From Aldehydirespirator sp965221185 (GTDB taxonomy: Bacteria > Actinomycetota > Acidimicrobiia > Acidimicrobiales > Aldehydirespiratoraceae), in contig OZ244866.1 of assembly GCA_965221185.1 (NCBI GenBank), positions 1 to 64,000 of the forward strand: a stretch of 64,000 nucleotides of DNA. The letters run 5' to 3'. This document shows positions 25,350 through 34,493 of this stretch, piece after piece. Positions within the stretch are counted from its first letter, which is position 1. Each line of letters begins with the position of its first letter. The notes under the pieces are model-generated. The model searched no databases, was not told the origin of the DNA, and was given only the letters and a program-made list of their open reading frames with translations. Position numbers and translations under genes: made by a program.

Positions 25350-26972
25350 ATGGCCAAGACGATCCAGTTCGACGAGAAGGCTCGCCGGGCTCTCGAGCGG
25401 GGCATGAACCAGCTCGCCGATGCAGTGCGGGTCACGCTGGGCCCCAAGGGCCGAAACGTGGTGCTCGACAAGAAGTGGGGCGCCCCCACCATCACCAACG
25501 ACGGCGTGTCGATCGCCAAGGAGATCGAGCTGGAGGACCCCTTCGAGAAGATCGGCGCAGAGTTGGTCAAGGAGGTCGCCAAGAAGACCGATGACGTCGC
25601 CGGAGACGGCACCACCACCGCCACGGTGCTGGCGTGGGCGATGGTGCGCGAGGGCCTGCGCAACGTGGCCGCCGGCGCCAACCCGATGTCGCTCAAGCGG
25701 GGCATCGAGGCCGCCGTCGACGCGGCCGTGGAGTCGATCCGTGCCAACAGCCAAGACGTTTCCTCCGACAAGGCGCAGATCGCCAACGTGGCCGCCATCT
25801 CGGCCGCCGACCCCGAGATCGGCGCCACCATCTCCGAGGCGATCGACAAGGTCGGCAAGGACGGCGTGATCACCGTAGAGGAGGGCCAGACCTTCGGCCT
25901 GGAGATGGAGACCGTCGAGGGCATGCGCTTCGACAAGGGCTACATCTCCCCGTACTTCGTCACCGATCCCGAGCGCATGGAGGCGGTCCTCGACAACCCG
26001 TACCTCCTGCTGGTCAGCTCGAAGATCTCCAACGTGCGCGACCTCGTGCCCGTGCTCGAGAAGGTCATGCAGGGAGGCAAGCCGCTGCTGATCATCGCCG
26101 AGGACGTGGAGGGCGAGGCCCTGGCCACCCTGGTGGTCAACAAGATCCGCGGCACGTTCACCTCCGTCGCCGTGAAGGCCCCCGGCTTCGGCGACCGCCG
26201 CAAGGCGATGCTGCAGGACATGGCCATCCTCACCGGCGGCCAGGTCATCAGCGAGGAGGTCGGGCTCAAGCTCGACAGCGTCGGCGTCGCCATGCTGGGC
26301 CAGGCCCGCAAGGTGATCGTCGCCAAGGACGAGACCACCGTCGTCGAGGGCGCTGGCGACTCCGCCGACGTGGCCGGCCGCGTCAACCAGATCAAGGCCG
26401 AGATCGAGAACACCGACTCCGACTACGACCGCGAGAAGCTCCAGGAGCGCCTGGCCAAGCTGTCCGGCGGCGTGGCCGTGCTGAAGGTGGGTGCCGCCAC
26501 CGAGGTTGAGCTCAAGGAGAAGAAGCACCGCATCGAGGACGCCGTGAGCACCACCAAGGCCGCCATCGAGGAGGGCGTCGTGGCCGGCGGCGGCGTGACC
26601 CTGCTGCGGGCCGTAGACGCGGTGAATGCCGCCGCGGAGGACCTCGCCAACGCCGACGAGAAGACCGGTGCCCGCATCGTGGCCAAGGCGCTGGTAGCGC
26701 CGCTGAGCCAGATCGCGGTCAACGCCGGCCTCGAGGGCGGCGTGGTCGTCGAGCGGGTCCGCAACCTGAGCGGCCCTCACGGTCTCAACGCCGCCACCGG
26801 CGAGTACGAGGATCTGATCGCGGCCGGGATCATCGACGCGGCCAAGGTCACCCGCTCGGCCCTGCAGAACGCGGGATCGATCGCCGGTCTGTTCCTCACC
26901 ACCGAGGCCGTCATCGCCGAGGCTCCGGACGACGCAGGCGCCGGCGGCGGAATGCCCGACATGGACTTCTAG
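25350..26972 (+). CDS. groEL: 60-kDa chaperonin GroEL
   Basis: 540 residues with GGAGG just before the ATG. Classic GroEL features: KKWGAPTITNDGVSIAKEI, GDGTTTATVLAWAM with the ATP-site DGTTT, and the C-terminal tail GGGMPDMDF. The 14-ring chaperonin folds proteins with GroES. No groES gene is adjacent, so this is the separate groEL copy typical of actinobacteria; the Met-rich tail is like the main housekeeping type (GroEL2) rather than the His-rich GroEL1. Regulated by the CIRCE upstream and ended by a strong hairpin. Confidence 0.97.
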   Translation: MAKTIQFDEKARRALERGMNQLADAVRVTLGPKGRNVVLDKKWGAPTITNDGVSIAKEIELEDPFEKIGAELVKEVAKKTDDVAGDGTTTATVLAWAMVREGLRNVAAGANPMSLKRGIEAAVDAAVESIRANSQDVSSDKAQIANVAAISAADPEIGATISEAIDKVGKDGVITVEEGQTFGLEMETVEGMRFDKGYISPYFVTDPERMEAVLDNPYLLLVSSKISNVRDLVPVLEKVMQGGKPLLIIAEDVEGEALATLVVNKIRGTFTSVAVKAPGFGDRRKAMLQDMAILTGGQVISEEVGLKLDSVGVAMLGQARKVIVAKDETTVVEGAGDSADVAGRVNQIKAEIENTDSDYDREKLQERLAKLSGGVAVLKVGAATEVELKEKKHRIEDAVSTTKAAIEEGVVAGGGVTLLRAVDAVNAAAEDLANADEKTGARIVAKALVAPLSQIAVNAGLEGGVVVERVRNLSGPHGLNAATGEYEDLIAAGIIDAAKVTRSALQNAGSIAGLFLTTEAVIAEAPDDAGAGGGMPDMDF

Positions 26973-26999
26973 TCCCAGGGCTTCCTAGTTCCCCCCAAA

Positions 27000-27036
27000 C
27001 AACAGCCCGGCTGCCCATCTTGGCGCCGGGCTGTTG
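27000..27036 (+). terminator. Hairpin terminator after groEL
   Basis: Perfect 12-bp inverted repeat CAACAGCCCGGC (27000-27011) and GCCGGGCTGTTG (27025-27036) with a 13-base loop, 28 bases after the groEL stop. There is no T tract, as is common for actinobacterial terminators. Confidence 0.8.
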
Positions 27037-27096
27037 CGCGCCCGAGGGTCGGCCGCGGCTCGCACCAGCGAGAGTCCGCTGGGGTAGCTTCGGGGA

Positions 27097-27594
27097 ATGG
27101 TCGAATTACACCCGCTGTGCCTGCCGCTCGCGTCCCTGCTCGGAACCTGGAGCGGCTCCGGTGAGGGCAGATACCCCACCATCGACGACTTCGCCTACAC
27201 CGAGGAGCTGGTCTTCGGCCACGTGGGAAAGCCCTTCCTGTCCATGGTCCAGCGCAGCCGCGACCGTTCGACGGGCGCGCCGCTGCACGCCGAGGCCGGG
27301 TACCTGAGGGCGCTGCCCGACGGCGAGGTCGAGCTGACCGTGGCCCAGCCGTCGGGGATCGTGGAGGTGGACGTCGGCTCGGTGACCCCGACCCTCGACG
27401 GCCTGGTTGTCGAGTTGGAGTCGGCCCGGATCGGCCTCACCCCGTCGGCCAAGTCCGTCACCGCTGTCCGGCGCCGCCTGAGCCTGGCCGGCCCGACGCT
27501 GGTGTCGGAACTGTGGATGGCCGCCGTAGGCGAGGCCGACCTGATCCATCACGTCCGATCCGAGATGTCGAAGAATCGATCTTCAAGCAGTTGA
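27097..27594 (+). CDS. Nitrobindin-like heme beta-barrel protein
   Basis: 165 residues. The signature LGTWSGSGEGRYPTI (about 15-29) followed by FAYTEELVFGHVGKPFL is diagnostic of the nitrobindin/THAP4 heme-binding beta-barrel family (formerly DUF1794). A C-terminal His (151 or 152, LIHHVR) is the likely heme ligand. Family members bind ferric heme and can isomerise peroxynitrite. The protein is soluble and single-domain. It starts 60 bases after the groEL terminator, so it is probably transcribed on its own. Confidence 0.88.
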   Translation: MVELHPLCLPLASLLGTWSGSGEGRYPTIDDFAYTEELVFGHVGKPFLSMVQRSRDRSTGAPLHAEAGYLRALPDGEVELTVAQPSGIVEVDVGSVTPTLDGLVVELESARIGLTPSAKSVTAVRRRLSLAGPTLVSELWMAAVGEADLIHHVRSEMSKNRSSSS

Positions 27595-27694
27595 CCACCC
27601 TGGATGTGGCCAACAGCTTGAAGTTCGCCGGCTGCCGCCCTGGTCGGGACGCGTGCGCCAAGGCCGGTCGCCGCGGGCGACGTAGCCTGTGGTG

Positions 27695-28492
27695 ATGGCC
27701 ACCAAGTCGAGGAGCCAGCAGCGGCTGGTGCGGCCTTGGGCCGGCGACGAATCGGCGGGGGACCGGCGGGCGGACCGCCTCGCCTCCGAGGAGCCGATGG
27801 CAATCGAGCTGGACGACGTGCGGGTGGCCACCACGATGCGCACCCCGGGCAACGACTTCGAGCTGGCTGTCGGCTTCTGCTATGCCGAGGGCCTGCTCGA
27901 CGGCCACAGGGTGACCCAGGTCAAGTACTGCGCCAAGGGCTCTGCCGCAGCCACGGACTTCAACGTGGTGTCGGTGTCCACCGGTGGCAAGGCGCCGCCG
28001 CCCCGGCCCCGGCTGACCACCACAACCTCGTCGTGCGGCTTCTGCGGCACGAGCGAGATCGACGAGCTCGTCTCCAAGCTCGCCCCGGTCACCGGCGACG
28101 CGGTGCCGTGGGACGAACTCGCCGCCGCGCCCGAGAGGCTGCGGCCCGGACAGGAGCTGTTCGACGCCACCGGCGCGGTCCACGCCGCCGGTGTTGTCGT
28201 ATCCGACGGCTCCGTGACCACGGTGCGCGAAGACGTGGGCCGCCACAACGCGGTGGACAAGCTCATCGGACGGCTCTTCCTCGACGGTGAGCTGCCCGCC
28301 ACCGGGCTCGGCCTGGTGGTCAGCGGCCGGGCCAGCTTCGAGCTGGTCCACAAGGCCTGGGCCGGCGGTTTCCGGGCCCTGGTGGCGGTGAGCGCCCCCA
28401 CCGCACTGGCCGCCGCCACCGCCGAGGCCGCGGGGATGCAGTTGGCCGGCTTCGCCCGCAACGGCGCCATGACCGTGTACATCGACGGCTGA
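27695..28492 (+). CDS. fdhD: Formate dehydrogenase sulfurtransferase FdhD
   Basis: 265 residues from the ATG at 27695; two GTG codons directly before it are alternatives. The conserved SSCGFCG motif (Cys114 and Cys117) and EDVGRHNAVDKLIG identify FdhD, which moves sulfur from IscS to the molybdenum cofactor of formate dehydrogenases. The C-terminal VSGRASFELVHKAW is also typical. No formate dehydrogenase is visible nearby. Confidence 0.92.
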   Translation: MATKSRSQQRLVRPWAGDESAGDRRADRLASEEPMAIELDDVRVATTMRTPGNDFELAVGFCYAEGLLDGHRVTQVKYCAKGSAAATDFNVVSVSTGGKAPPPRPRLTTTTSSCGFCGTSEIDELVSKLAPVTGDAVPWDELAAAPERLRPGQELFDATGAVHAAGVVVSDGSVTTVREDVGRHNAVDKLIGRLFLDGELPATGLGLVVSGRASFELVHKAWAGGFRALVAVSAPTALAAATAEAAGMQLAGFARNGAMTVYIDG

Positions 28493-28585
28493 ATCTGATC
28501 GCGGGATCGAACCCCTGCATTCTGTCCCCGCACGGGTGGAAGAGTCGCGGGAAGTTCGCCGGTTGAGGCTTCCTAGACTGCGGTG

Positions 28586-29263
28586 ATGAACGAACCGGTG
28601 GGAGTGGGCGACGGACTGGTCGTCGCGCACCTGTTCTGCGCCCGCACGCCCGGCACCGACGACGCCGCGGTGCTCAGCGCGGTGGAGCAGGCCGCCGAGG
28701 CGGGGGCGCAGGTGGTGACGGTGGCGGTGCTGGGGCACAAGGCGCAACTGTGCTTCATGGGCCTGCACGCCGACGCCTGGGTGTTGCGCGACCTGCAGAC
28801 CGGGCTGGTCGGCGCCGGCCTCGAGGCCGTGGACAGCTACGTGTCGATCACCGAGCTGTCCGAGTACGCCCTGGGCCTGCCTGCGGAGATGGCCCAGATG
28901 CGCCTGCGCCCGAAGCTGCCCCCGCCGAACAAGCCGGCCTGGTGCTTCTACCCGATGACCAAGCGGCGCAACGTCGGCCAGAACTGGTACGAGCTGCCCT
29001 ACGACGAGCGCAAGGAGCTCATGTACGAGCACGGCGCCTCGGGACGCAAGTTCGCGGGGCGCATCGTGCAGCTCGTCACCGCGTCGACCGGGCTCGACGA
29101 CTGGGAATGGGGCGTGACCCTCTTCGGCGAGGACCTCCGCGCCCTCAAGGAGACCGTGTACACGATGCGCTACGACCGGGCCTCGGCCGCCTACGCCGAG
29201 TTCGGCACCTTCGTGACCGGCCTGGTGGGACCGACCGCCGAGATCCTCGAGCGGACCCGCTGA
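28586..29263 (+). CDS. hemQ: Coproheme decarboxylase HemQ/ChdC
   Basis: 225 residues from the ATG at 28586. Chlorite-dismutase-like fold; FYPMTKRRNVGQNWYELPY and MYEHGASGRKF match actinobacterial ChdC. His149 is the likely axial heme ligand and Tyr135 the catalytic tyrosine. The enzyme turns coproheme into heme b, so this organism uses the coproporphyrin-dependent heme pathway. Other hem genes are not adjacent. It is followed after 10 bases by a methyltransferase on the same strand. Confidence 0.93.
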   Translation: MNEPVGVGDGLVVAHLFCARTPGTDDAAVLSAVEQAAEAGAQVVTVAVLGHKAQLCFMGLHADAWVLRDLQTGLVGAGLEAVDSYVSITELSEYALGLPAEMAQMRLRPKLPPPNKPAWCFYPMTKRRNVGQNWYELPYDERKELMYEHGASGRKFAGRIVQLVTASTGLDDWEWGVTLFGEDLRALKETVYTMRYDRASAAYAEFGTFVTGLVGPTAEILERTR

Positions 29264-29273
29264 AGGGCAGCCC

Positions 29274-30023
29274 GTGACCGGGGCGCCTGCCAGTTTCAAG
29301 GAGGTTTGGAACCGCGCCGGCGGCGTCGAAGGCTGGCTCAGGTCAGAGCAGGGATGGCGACTCTTCGATGCGGCCCGGGCTCTGGGCCCTGGCGCCACCG
29401 TGGTGGAGATCGGAAGCTTCAGGGGTCGCTCCACCATCGTGCTGGCGGCGGCTGCGCCCGAGGACGCCGAGGTGGTGGCCATTGACCCGCACGGCGGCGG
29501 CGACCGCGGCCCCGGCGAGATCGCCCCTGACGCTGTAGTGGGCGATGCCGACTATGCGGCCTTCACCAACAACCTCGCGGCAGCCGGAGTCGCGCACCGG
29601 GTCACCCACGTGCGCAAGCTGTCGGCCCACGCCTCGAACGATGTGGACGGCCCGGTCGACCTGCTGTTCGTGGACGGCGCCCACCGTTTCGGCCCCGCCC
29701 GCAGCGACATCGTGCAGTGGGGCGACCGGGTGGGCGATGGGGGCACGATGCTGGTGCATGACGCCTTCAGCTCCGTGGGGGTGACCCTGGCTCTGCTGTC
29801 GACTACCGCCGTCAGCGCCCGGTGGCGCTACGTGGACCGTGTCGGGTCGCTGGCCACGTATCGCCGGGTCCACCTGGCACCACGGGATCGCCTGGCCGAC
29901 GTCGCCCGTCAGGCTGCCCAGCTGCCGTGGTTCGTGCGCAACCTCGCCATCAAGTGCCTGATAGTGGCCCGACTCGGCCACCTCACCCGTCTGCTCGGCC
30001 ACCGAGGCGGCTGGCCCTACTGA
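29274..30023 (+). CDS. Class I SAM-dependent methyltransferase
   Basis: 249 residues, GTG start. Rossmann methyltransferase of the Methyltransf_24 type: motif I VVEIGSFRGRST near 42-53, motif II VVAIDPHGGG, and DLLFVDGAHRFG then MLVHDAFSSVGV. Substrate is unknown; similar enzymes sit in glycan or cell-wall clusters. A C-terminal hydrophobic/basic stretch (WFVRNLAIKCLIVARLG) may bring it to the membrane. A related gene occurs at 37177. Confidence 0.8.
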   Translation: MTGAPASFKEVWNRAGGVEGWLRSEQGWRLFDAARALGPGATVVEIGSFRGRSTIVLAAAAPEDAEVVAIDPHGGGDRGPGEIAPDAVVGDADYAAFTNNLAAAGVAHRVTHVRKLSAHASNDVDGPVDLLFVDGAHRFGPARSDIVQWGDRVGDGGTMLVHDAFSSVGVTLALLSTTAVSARWRYVDRVGSLATYRRVHLAPRDRLADVARQAAQLPWFVRNLAIKCLIVARLGHLTRLLGHRGGWPY

Positions 30024-30033
30024 CACGACTTGC

Positions 30034-30118
30034 GGTCACGAGAGCGCCGCTCGGTGGTTGCCGGTCACGAGAGCGCCGCTCGGTGGTTGCCGGTCACGAG
30101 AGCGCCGCTCGGTGGTTG
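30034..30118 (+). repeat. 29-bp tandem repeat, three copies
   Basis: Three head-to-tail copies start at 30034, 30063 and 30092; the last is two bases short. Each unit begins GGTCACGAGAGCGCCGCTCG, is GC-rich and has a small internal near-palindrome (GAGAGCGCCGCTC). Copies are identical, so the array is young or kept uniform. It lies between the methyltransferase and the NUDIX gene. There are no spacers, so it is not a CRISPR. Confidence 0.95.
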
Positions 30119-30174
30119 TTTTCCTCAACCGCGCCGATCCGGTGTCCGCGCTGGGCCGGGGTTAGGGTGCCGGA

Positions 30175-30909
30175 GTGGGCAAGGACGCGAGGCCTACTCG
30201 AGCCCCGGTCAATGCGGCCGGCGCAGCCGACCGGCCGGCGAGCGAGGCCGACGTCCTGCGCTGGGCCGAGAGCCTGGCCGGGATTGCCCAGACCGGTCTG
30301 GGCTTCACCGAGAGCCGTTACGAGCAGGAGCGGTTCGAGGAGGTGCTCGCGGTCGCGGCCGACATCCGGGCCCACAGCGCTGTCGGCATCGACACCGAGC
30401 ACCAAGTCGAGGAATGGCTCGACCGGGTGGGCTCGGGCGTGGCCGGATACGTCACGCCGAAGATCACCGTGGGTGCCATCGTCGGCGACGATCAGGGGCG
30501 GATACTGCTGGTTCAGCGGGCCGACTCAGGCTGGTGGCTCTATCCCACCGGATGGTCCGACGTGGGCTACTCGCCCTCGGAGGTGGCGGTTAAGGAGGTC
30601 CTCGAGGAGACCGGGATCCGCTGCGAAGTTGTGCGACCCATCGCCATCCTCGACGGGATGCGCCGCGGTTTCACCCGGGTGCCGCTGGTGTCGATCGTGT
30701 TTCTCTGCCGCAGCCTCGGCGGCGCGCTGCAGGCCCACCCGCTGGAATGCATCGACGTGGGCTTCTTCGCCGAAACGGAGCTGCCCGAGCGCACCGCTCG
30801 CCCCGAGCTCTGGGCCGCGCATGCCTTCAGGGCCATCCGCGGCGAGCCGGTCGACGTGCTTTTCGACCATCCCCGCGCCCCACCATGGAGGGGCGAGACC
30901 GGCCGCTAG
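30175..30909 (+). CDS. NUDIX hydrolase, YjhB/ADP-ribose-pyrophosphatase-like
   Basis: 244 residues, GTG start. An N-terminal helical domain (about 20-90) typical of the NUDIX_N_2 group is followed by a NUDIX fold with the box GWSDVGYSPSEVAVKEVLEE, where the usual first Glu is Tyr and the Arg is Lys, as in several relatives of this subgroup. It would cleave a nucleoside diphosphate derivative such as ADP-ribose. The C-terminal end overlaps the convergent PAC2 gene by four bases. Confidence 0.85.
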   Translation: MGKDARPTRAPVNAAGAADRPASEADVLRWAESLAGIAQTGLGFTESRYEQERFEEVLAVAADIRAHSAVGIDTEHQVEEWLDRVGSGVAGYVTPKITVGAIVGDDQGRILLVQRADSGWWLYPTGWSDVGYSPSEVAVKEVLEETGIRCEVVRPIAILDGMRRGFTRVPLVSIVFLCRSLGGALQAHPLECIDVGFFAETELPERTARPELWAAHAFRAIRGEPVDVLFDHPRAPPWRGETGR

Positions 30910-31796
30910 CCGCTGTCGCGCAGGAACTGCTCGACCTCGGCCACCAGCTTGTCGGGGTCGTCGCTGAGGGGCGCCTTCGGGCGGGCCTGCGCCCGGTCGG
31001 TGTCCCATGCTCGCTCGAGCCGGCCCACATACTCCGCGGTCTCCTCGTCCTCGGCGACGATCCTGGTGATCTCCCGCTCGTATGTCTGAGCCCGCTGCTC
31101 GAGGTCGAGGGTCGGAACGGGGGCCTTCATCACCGAGCACACCCGGTTGACCAGCGCCAGGGCGGCCTTGGGGGACGGCGCCGCCGGCATGTAGGACGGC
31201 ACAGCCGACCAGAACGACGCGGTGGGATAGCCGGCCTCCAGGAAAGCCGACGACAGCACCCCGACAATGCCGGTGGGGCCCTCGTAGCTGGATGGCGTCA
31301 GGTCGAGTTCGGCCCGCAGCTCCTCGTCTTCGGCGGAGCCGTAAACCTCCACGTCGCGGCTGTGGGGCACCTCGGCCAGCAGCGCCCCCAGGGTCACCAC
31401 CCGGGCCACGCCCAGCACCCCGGCGAGGGCGATCAGCTGCTCGCTGAAGGTCCGCCACCGCAGCTGTGGCTCGGTGCCGATCAGCACCACCGCGTCGATG
31501 CCGGGATCGGCCAGCCGCGCCACCCGCACCTCGTTCACCGGCCAGGTGATCTCCCGGGCCTTGCTGTCGTCGAGGCGCATCATGGGACGGGCCGCGGTGA
31601 AGTCGAAGAACGGCTCGGGGTCGATCTCCGCCACCGGCTCGCATCCCCAGCGACCCGCCAGATGCCACGCTGCGGTGGTGGCCGCGTCGCCGGCGTCGTT
31701 CCAGCCCTCGAAGGCGGCGATCAGGGTGGGGCGGTCGAGCCGGGGATCGGGCCCCGACCACCGAACATGCGCTGGTTCAATCGACACGGGCGCCAA
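30906..31796 (-). CDS. PAC2-family protein
   Basis: 296 residues with a TTG start (GTG at 31787 is an alternative). N-terminal AAFEGWNDAGDAAT and VLIGTEPQLRWRTF match actinobacterial PAC2 (proteasome assembly chaperone-like) proteins. The C-terminal 80 residues form a helical, acidic coiled-coil-like tail. Actinobacterial members are conserved but their function is not well defined; a link with the proteasome or with ATP-grasp partners is proposed by analogy only. No proteasome gene is in the window. Confidence 0.82.
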   Translation of the reverse strand: MAPVSIEPAHVRWSGPDPRLDRPTLIAAFEGWNDAGDAATTAAWHLAGRWGCEPVAEIDPEPFFDFTAARPMMRLDDSKAREITWPVNEVRVARLADPGIDAVVLIGTEPQLRWRTFSEQLIALAGVLGVARVVTLGALLAEVPHSRDVEVYGSAEDEELRAELDLTPSSYEGPTGIVGVLSSAFLEAGYPTASFWSAVPSYMPAAPSPKAALALVNRVCSVMKAPVPTLDLEQRAQTYEREITRIVAEDEETAEYVGRLERAWDTDRAQARPKAPLSDDPDKLVAEVEQFLRDSG

Positions 31797-31832
31797 CCAT
31801 ACCGCCGCTGCGGAATCTCGGACCCCGGGGCG

Positions 31833-33842
31833 TCAGGCCAGTTCGGGGCGGTCTCGGAAGTACTCGAGAGCCTCCGGGTTGGCCATCGCCGAGGTATGGG
31901 ACACCGGCCGCCCGCAGATCACGTCGCGCACCGCGGTCTCGGTCATCTTGCCCGAGCGGGTACGGGGTATGTCCTCCACCGCGGCGATCACCGCGGGCAC
32001 GTGCCGTGGGGACAGCTCCGAGCGGATGCGGGCCCGGATCACGTCGCGGAGCTCGTCGGTCAGCTGGTGCCCAGGAGCCATCCGCACGAACAGGACGATC
32101 CGGGTGTCGGCGCCCCTGCTCTGCCCGACCGCGATGCTCTCGGACACCTCGGGCAGTGTGTCGACCAGCCGGTAGATCTCCGCGGTGCCGATGCGCACCC
32201 CGCCGGGGTTGAGCGTCGCGTCGGATCGGCCCGAGATCACGAACCCTCCCGACGGGGTCCGCGACGCGAAGTCGCCGTGGTGCCAGACGCCGGCGATGCG
32301 CTCGAAGTAGGCGGCCCGGTAGCGGGCGTCGCCGGGGTCGTCCCAGAACCGCAGCGGCATCGACGGGAACGGGCTGCGGCACACCAGCTCGCCCTCGGTG
32401 CCGGTGGGCTGAGGCTCGCCCGCGTCGTCCACGACGTCGATGTCGAGGCCCAGCGCGGGCCGTTGTATCTCTCCCCGTCGCACCGGTGCGGTCGGATCGC
32501 CGGCCACCAGGCAACCGCACAGGTCGGTGCCGCCCGAGATGGACGCCAAGTGCACGTCGGCGTTCACGTTGGCGTACACCCAGTCGAATCCCTCGGCCAC
32601 CAGCGTCGAGCCGGTGGACGTGATGGTGCGCAGCGACGACAGGTCGTGGGTGGCCGCGGGGCGGATGCTGGCGTTGCCGCAGGCGTCGATGAACTTCGCG
32701 GAAGTGCCGAACAGCGTGATTTGAGCCTCGTCGATCAGGTCGAACAGCCGGTCGGCGCCTGGATGGGCGGGGGAGCCGTCGTACAGCACCGCCGCCGCCC
32801 CGCAGGCGAGCGTCGAGGCGAGCCAGTTCCACATCATCCAGCCGGTGGTGGTGTAGTAGAACACCCGGTCGCCGGGCTGGACGTCGCAGTGGAGCCGGTG
32901 CTCGCTCAGGTGCTTGACCAGCAGCCCCCCGGCCCGGTGCACGATGCACTTGGGCGGGCCGGTGGTTCCCGAGGAGTACAGCACGTACCAGGGGTGGTCG
33001 AAGGGCAGCGCCCGGAACACGGCCGGGGTCGGCCCCGCCCCGAACCCGGCGCCGTAGCCGTCGAGCCAGCCCGGCTCGACCTGCACGGTGCGGTTGAGTG
33101 AGGGCAGGCTGGCGGATATGTCGCGCAGACGCTCGGTGCAGTCGTGGCGGCGGCCGCCGTAGGGGTAGTCGGCGCAGGCGAACAGGACGGTCGGGGAGAT
33201 CTGGCTGAAGCGGTCGAGCACCCCGGCGGTGCCGAAGTCCGGCGATGTGGAGCTGAACACCGCACCAAGCCCGGCCGCGGCCAGCATGACGGCGTAGGTC
33301 TCGGGGCGGTTCGGCATCCAGGCAGCCACCCGGTCCCCGGACCCCACCCCGGCGTCGATCAGCAGCTGCTGCACCCGGCCGGTCATATCGTGCAGCTCGG
33401 ACCGGGTGAGCTGGGCCGCCTCGCCGTCCTCGCTGCGAAAGATGATCGCGATGTCGTCGGATGGGCGGCCGAGGAGGTTCTCGGCCACGTTGAGGCGGGC
33501 GTCGGGCAGGAATCGGGTGCGCCGCAGCCGCTCATCGGGGTCGGCACTCCGGTGACCGTCGGGGGTCTCGACCAGCCGTTCGCCGGGGCCGGCGCTCCGG
33601 TTTCCGTCGGGGGTCTCGACCAGCCGCTCGCCCCGGTGGCCGAGGACTTCGCACCAGTCCCAGACTGCGGCCCAGAACTCGCCGTTGCGCTCTACCGACC
33701 AGCGGTGCAGGCTCTGGAAGTCGGGCGCGTCGACGCCGCGGTTGTCCCGCAGCCATCCCCGGAAGCGGGCGAGGTTCGAACCTGCGGCTCGCTCGGCCGA
33801 GGGCGTCCACAGCGCCGGGCCGGCAGCGGCGCTGGCACTCAC
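31833..33842 (-). CDS. Acetoacetyl-CoA synthetase
   Basis: 669 residues. Adenylate-forming enzyme with the N-terminal ACAS_N-like domain, the P-loop SSGTTGPPK (about 282-290), GWMMWNW, and the C-terminal GRSDATLNPGGVRIG then RTRSGKMTE with the catalytic Lys. Overall it follows acetoacetate-CoA ligase (AACS), which activates acetoacetate for lipid or energy use. Residues about 70-102 contain an exact 16-residue duplication (GERLVETPDG repeated; 48-bp units at 33537-33584 and 33585-33632), unusual in this family. It precedes a GNAT gene's stop by 10 bases. Confidence 0.88.
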   Translation of the reverse strand: MSASAAAGPALWTPSAERAAGSNLARFRGWLRDNRGVDAPDFQSLHRWSVERNGEFWAAVWDWCEVLGHRGERLVETPDGNRSAGPGERLVETPDGHRSADPDERLRRTRFLPDARLNVAENLLGRPSDDIAIIFRSEDGEAAQLTRSELHDMTGRVQQLLIDAGVGSGDRVAAWMPNRPETYAVMLAAAGLGAVFSSTSPDFGTAGVLDRFSQISPTVLFACADYPYGGRRHDCTERLRDISASLPSLNRTVQVEPGWLDGYGAGFGAGPTPAVFRALPFDHPWYVLYSSGTTGPPKCIVHRAGGLLVKHLSEHRLHCDVQPGDRVFYYTTTGWMMWNWLASTLACGAAAVLYDGSPAHPGADRLFDLIDEAQITLFGTSAKFIDACGNASIRPAATHDLSSLRTITSTGSTLVAEGFDWVYANVNADVHLASISGGTDLCGCLVAGDPTAPVRRGEIQRPALGLDIDVVDDAGEPQPTGTEGELVCRSPFPSMPLRFWDDPGDARYRAAYFERIAGVWHHGDFASRTPSGGFVISGRSDATLNPGGVRIGTAEIYRLVDTLPEVSESIAVGQSRGADTRIVLFVRMAPGHQLTDELRDVIRARIRSELSPRHVPAVIAAVEDIPRTRSGKMTETAVRDVICGRPVSHTSAMANPEALEYFRDRPELA

Positions 33843-33852
33843 TGCGGGCCGC

Positions 33853-34323
33853 TCACAGCGTGTAGCGGTAGACGTTGGACTCCCGCTGCTGGAAGCCCAT
33901 CCGGGCGTACAGCCGGTTGGCTGCCTGCCGCGAAGGCCGCGACGTCAAGTCGGTGCTGCGGGCCCCCATCTGCCGGGCCTTGTCGAGCGCGGCCTCGCTG
34001 AGCATCTCGCCCACCCGCCGGCCCCGCATCGCCTCGTCCACCACCACGTCCTCGATGCGGGTGCGCACGCCGGTGGGGATGCGGAAGGCGACGAGCGTGA
34101 GCGCACCGACAATGCGGTTGCCGTGTCGGGCCACGAACAGCGTGGTGGCGGGCGACGCCGCGATCTCTTCCAGCTCGGCCCGGCCCGGGGGCGGGTTCGA
34201 CGCCGAGAGCTGCGGTATCAGCCGCTGCATGGCCTCCACTAGCTCGTCGGTTACAGAGCGGCACTCGGACACGTCGATGCTAGCAGCCGAGGCGCCTGTC
34301 CTGGCGTCTTGCGGACCGGTCAC
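33853..34323 (-). CDS. GNAT-family N-acetyltransferase
   Basis: 156 residues, GTG start. The GNAT core is visible: VGALTLVAFRIPTG, then IEDVVVDEAMRGRRVGEML, the acetyl-CoA motif A, and NRLYARMGFQQRESNVYRY at the end. Substrate is unknown. It lies just upstream of the acetoacetyl-CoA synthetase on the same strand and may be co-transcribed with it. Confidence 0.85.
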   Translation of the reverse strand: MTGPQDARTGASAASIDVSECRSVTDELVEAMQRLIPQLSASNPPPGRAELEEIAASPATTLFVARHGNRIVGALTLVAFRIPTGVRTRIEDVVVDEAMRGRRVGEMLSEAALDKARQMGARSTDLTSRPSRQAANRLYARMGFQQRESNVYRYTL

Positions 34324-34493
34324 AAGAGCCGAGGATAACGGCGGCCCGCGGCGGCACCGGATCGCATTCGTGTGGCTATCCCGCTCTGAGCGGCAAGAGG
34401 CCCATGAGATTCACGCGGCGGCTGCTAGGCGAGCCGCTCGGCGCCGGTGAGGCGCACGGACCGGCCGACCGCCCGCTTCGCGCCGGCGCGGGT

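Noticed and set aside
30034..30118. Possible CRISPR array
   Set aside because: The 29-bp units are directly adjacent with no spacers and there are no cas genes.
30747..33101. Long plus-strand open frame opposite PAC2 and the acetoacetyl-CoA synthetase
   Set aside because: It is an antisense shadow; both minus-strand genes are strongly supported.
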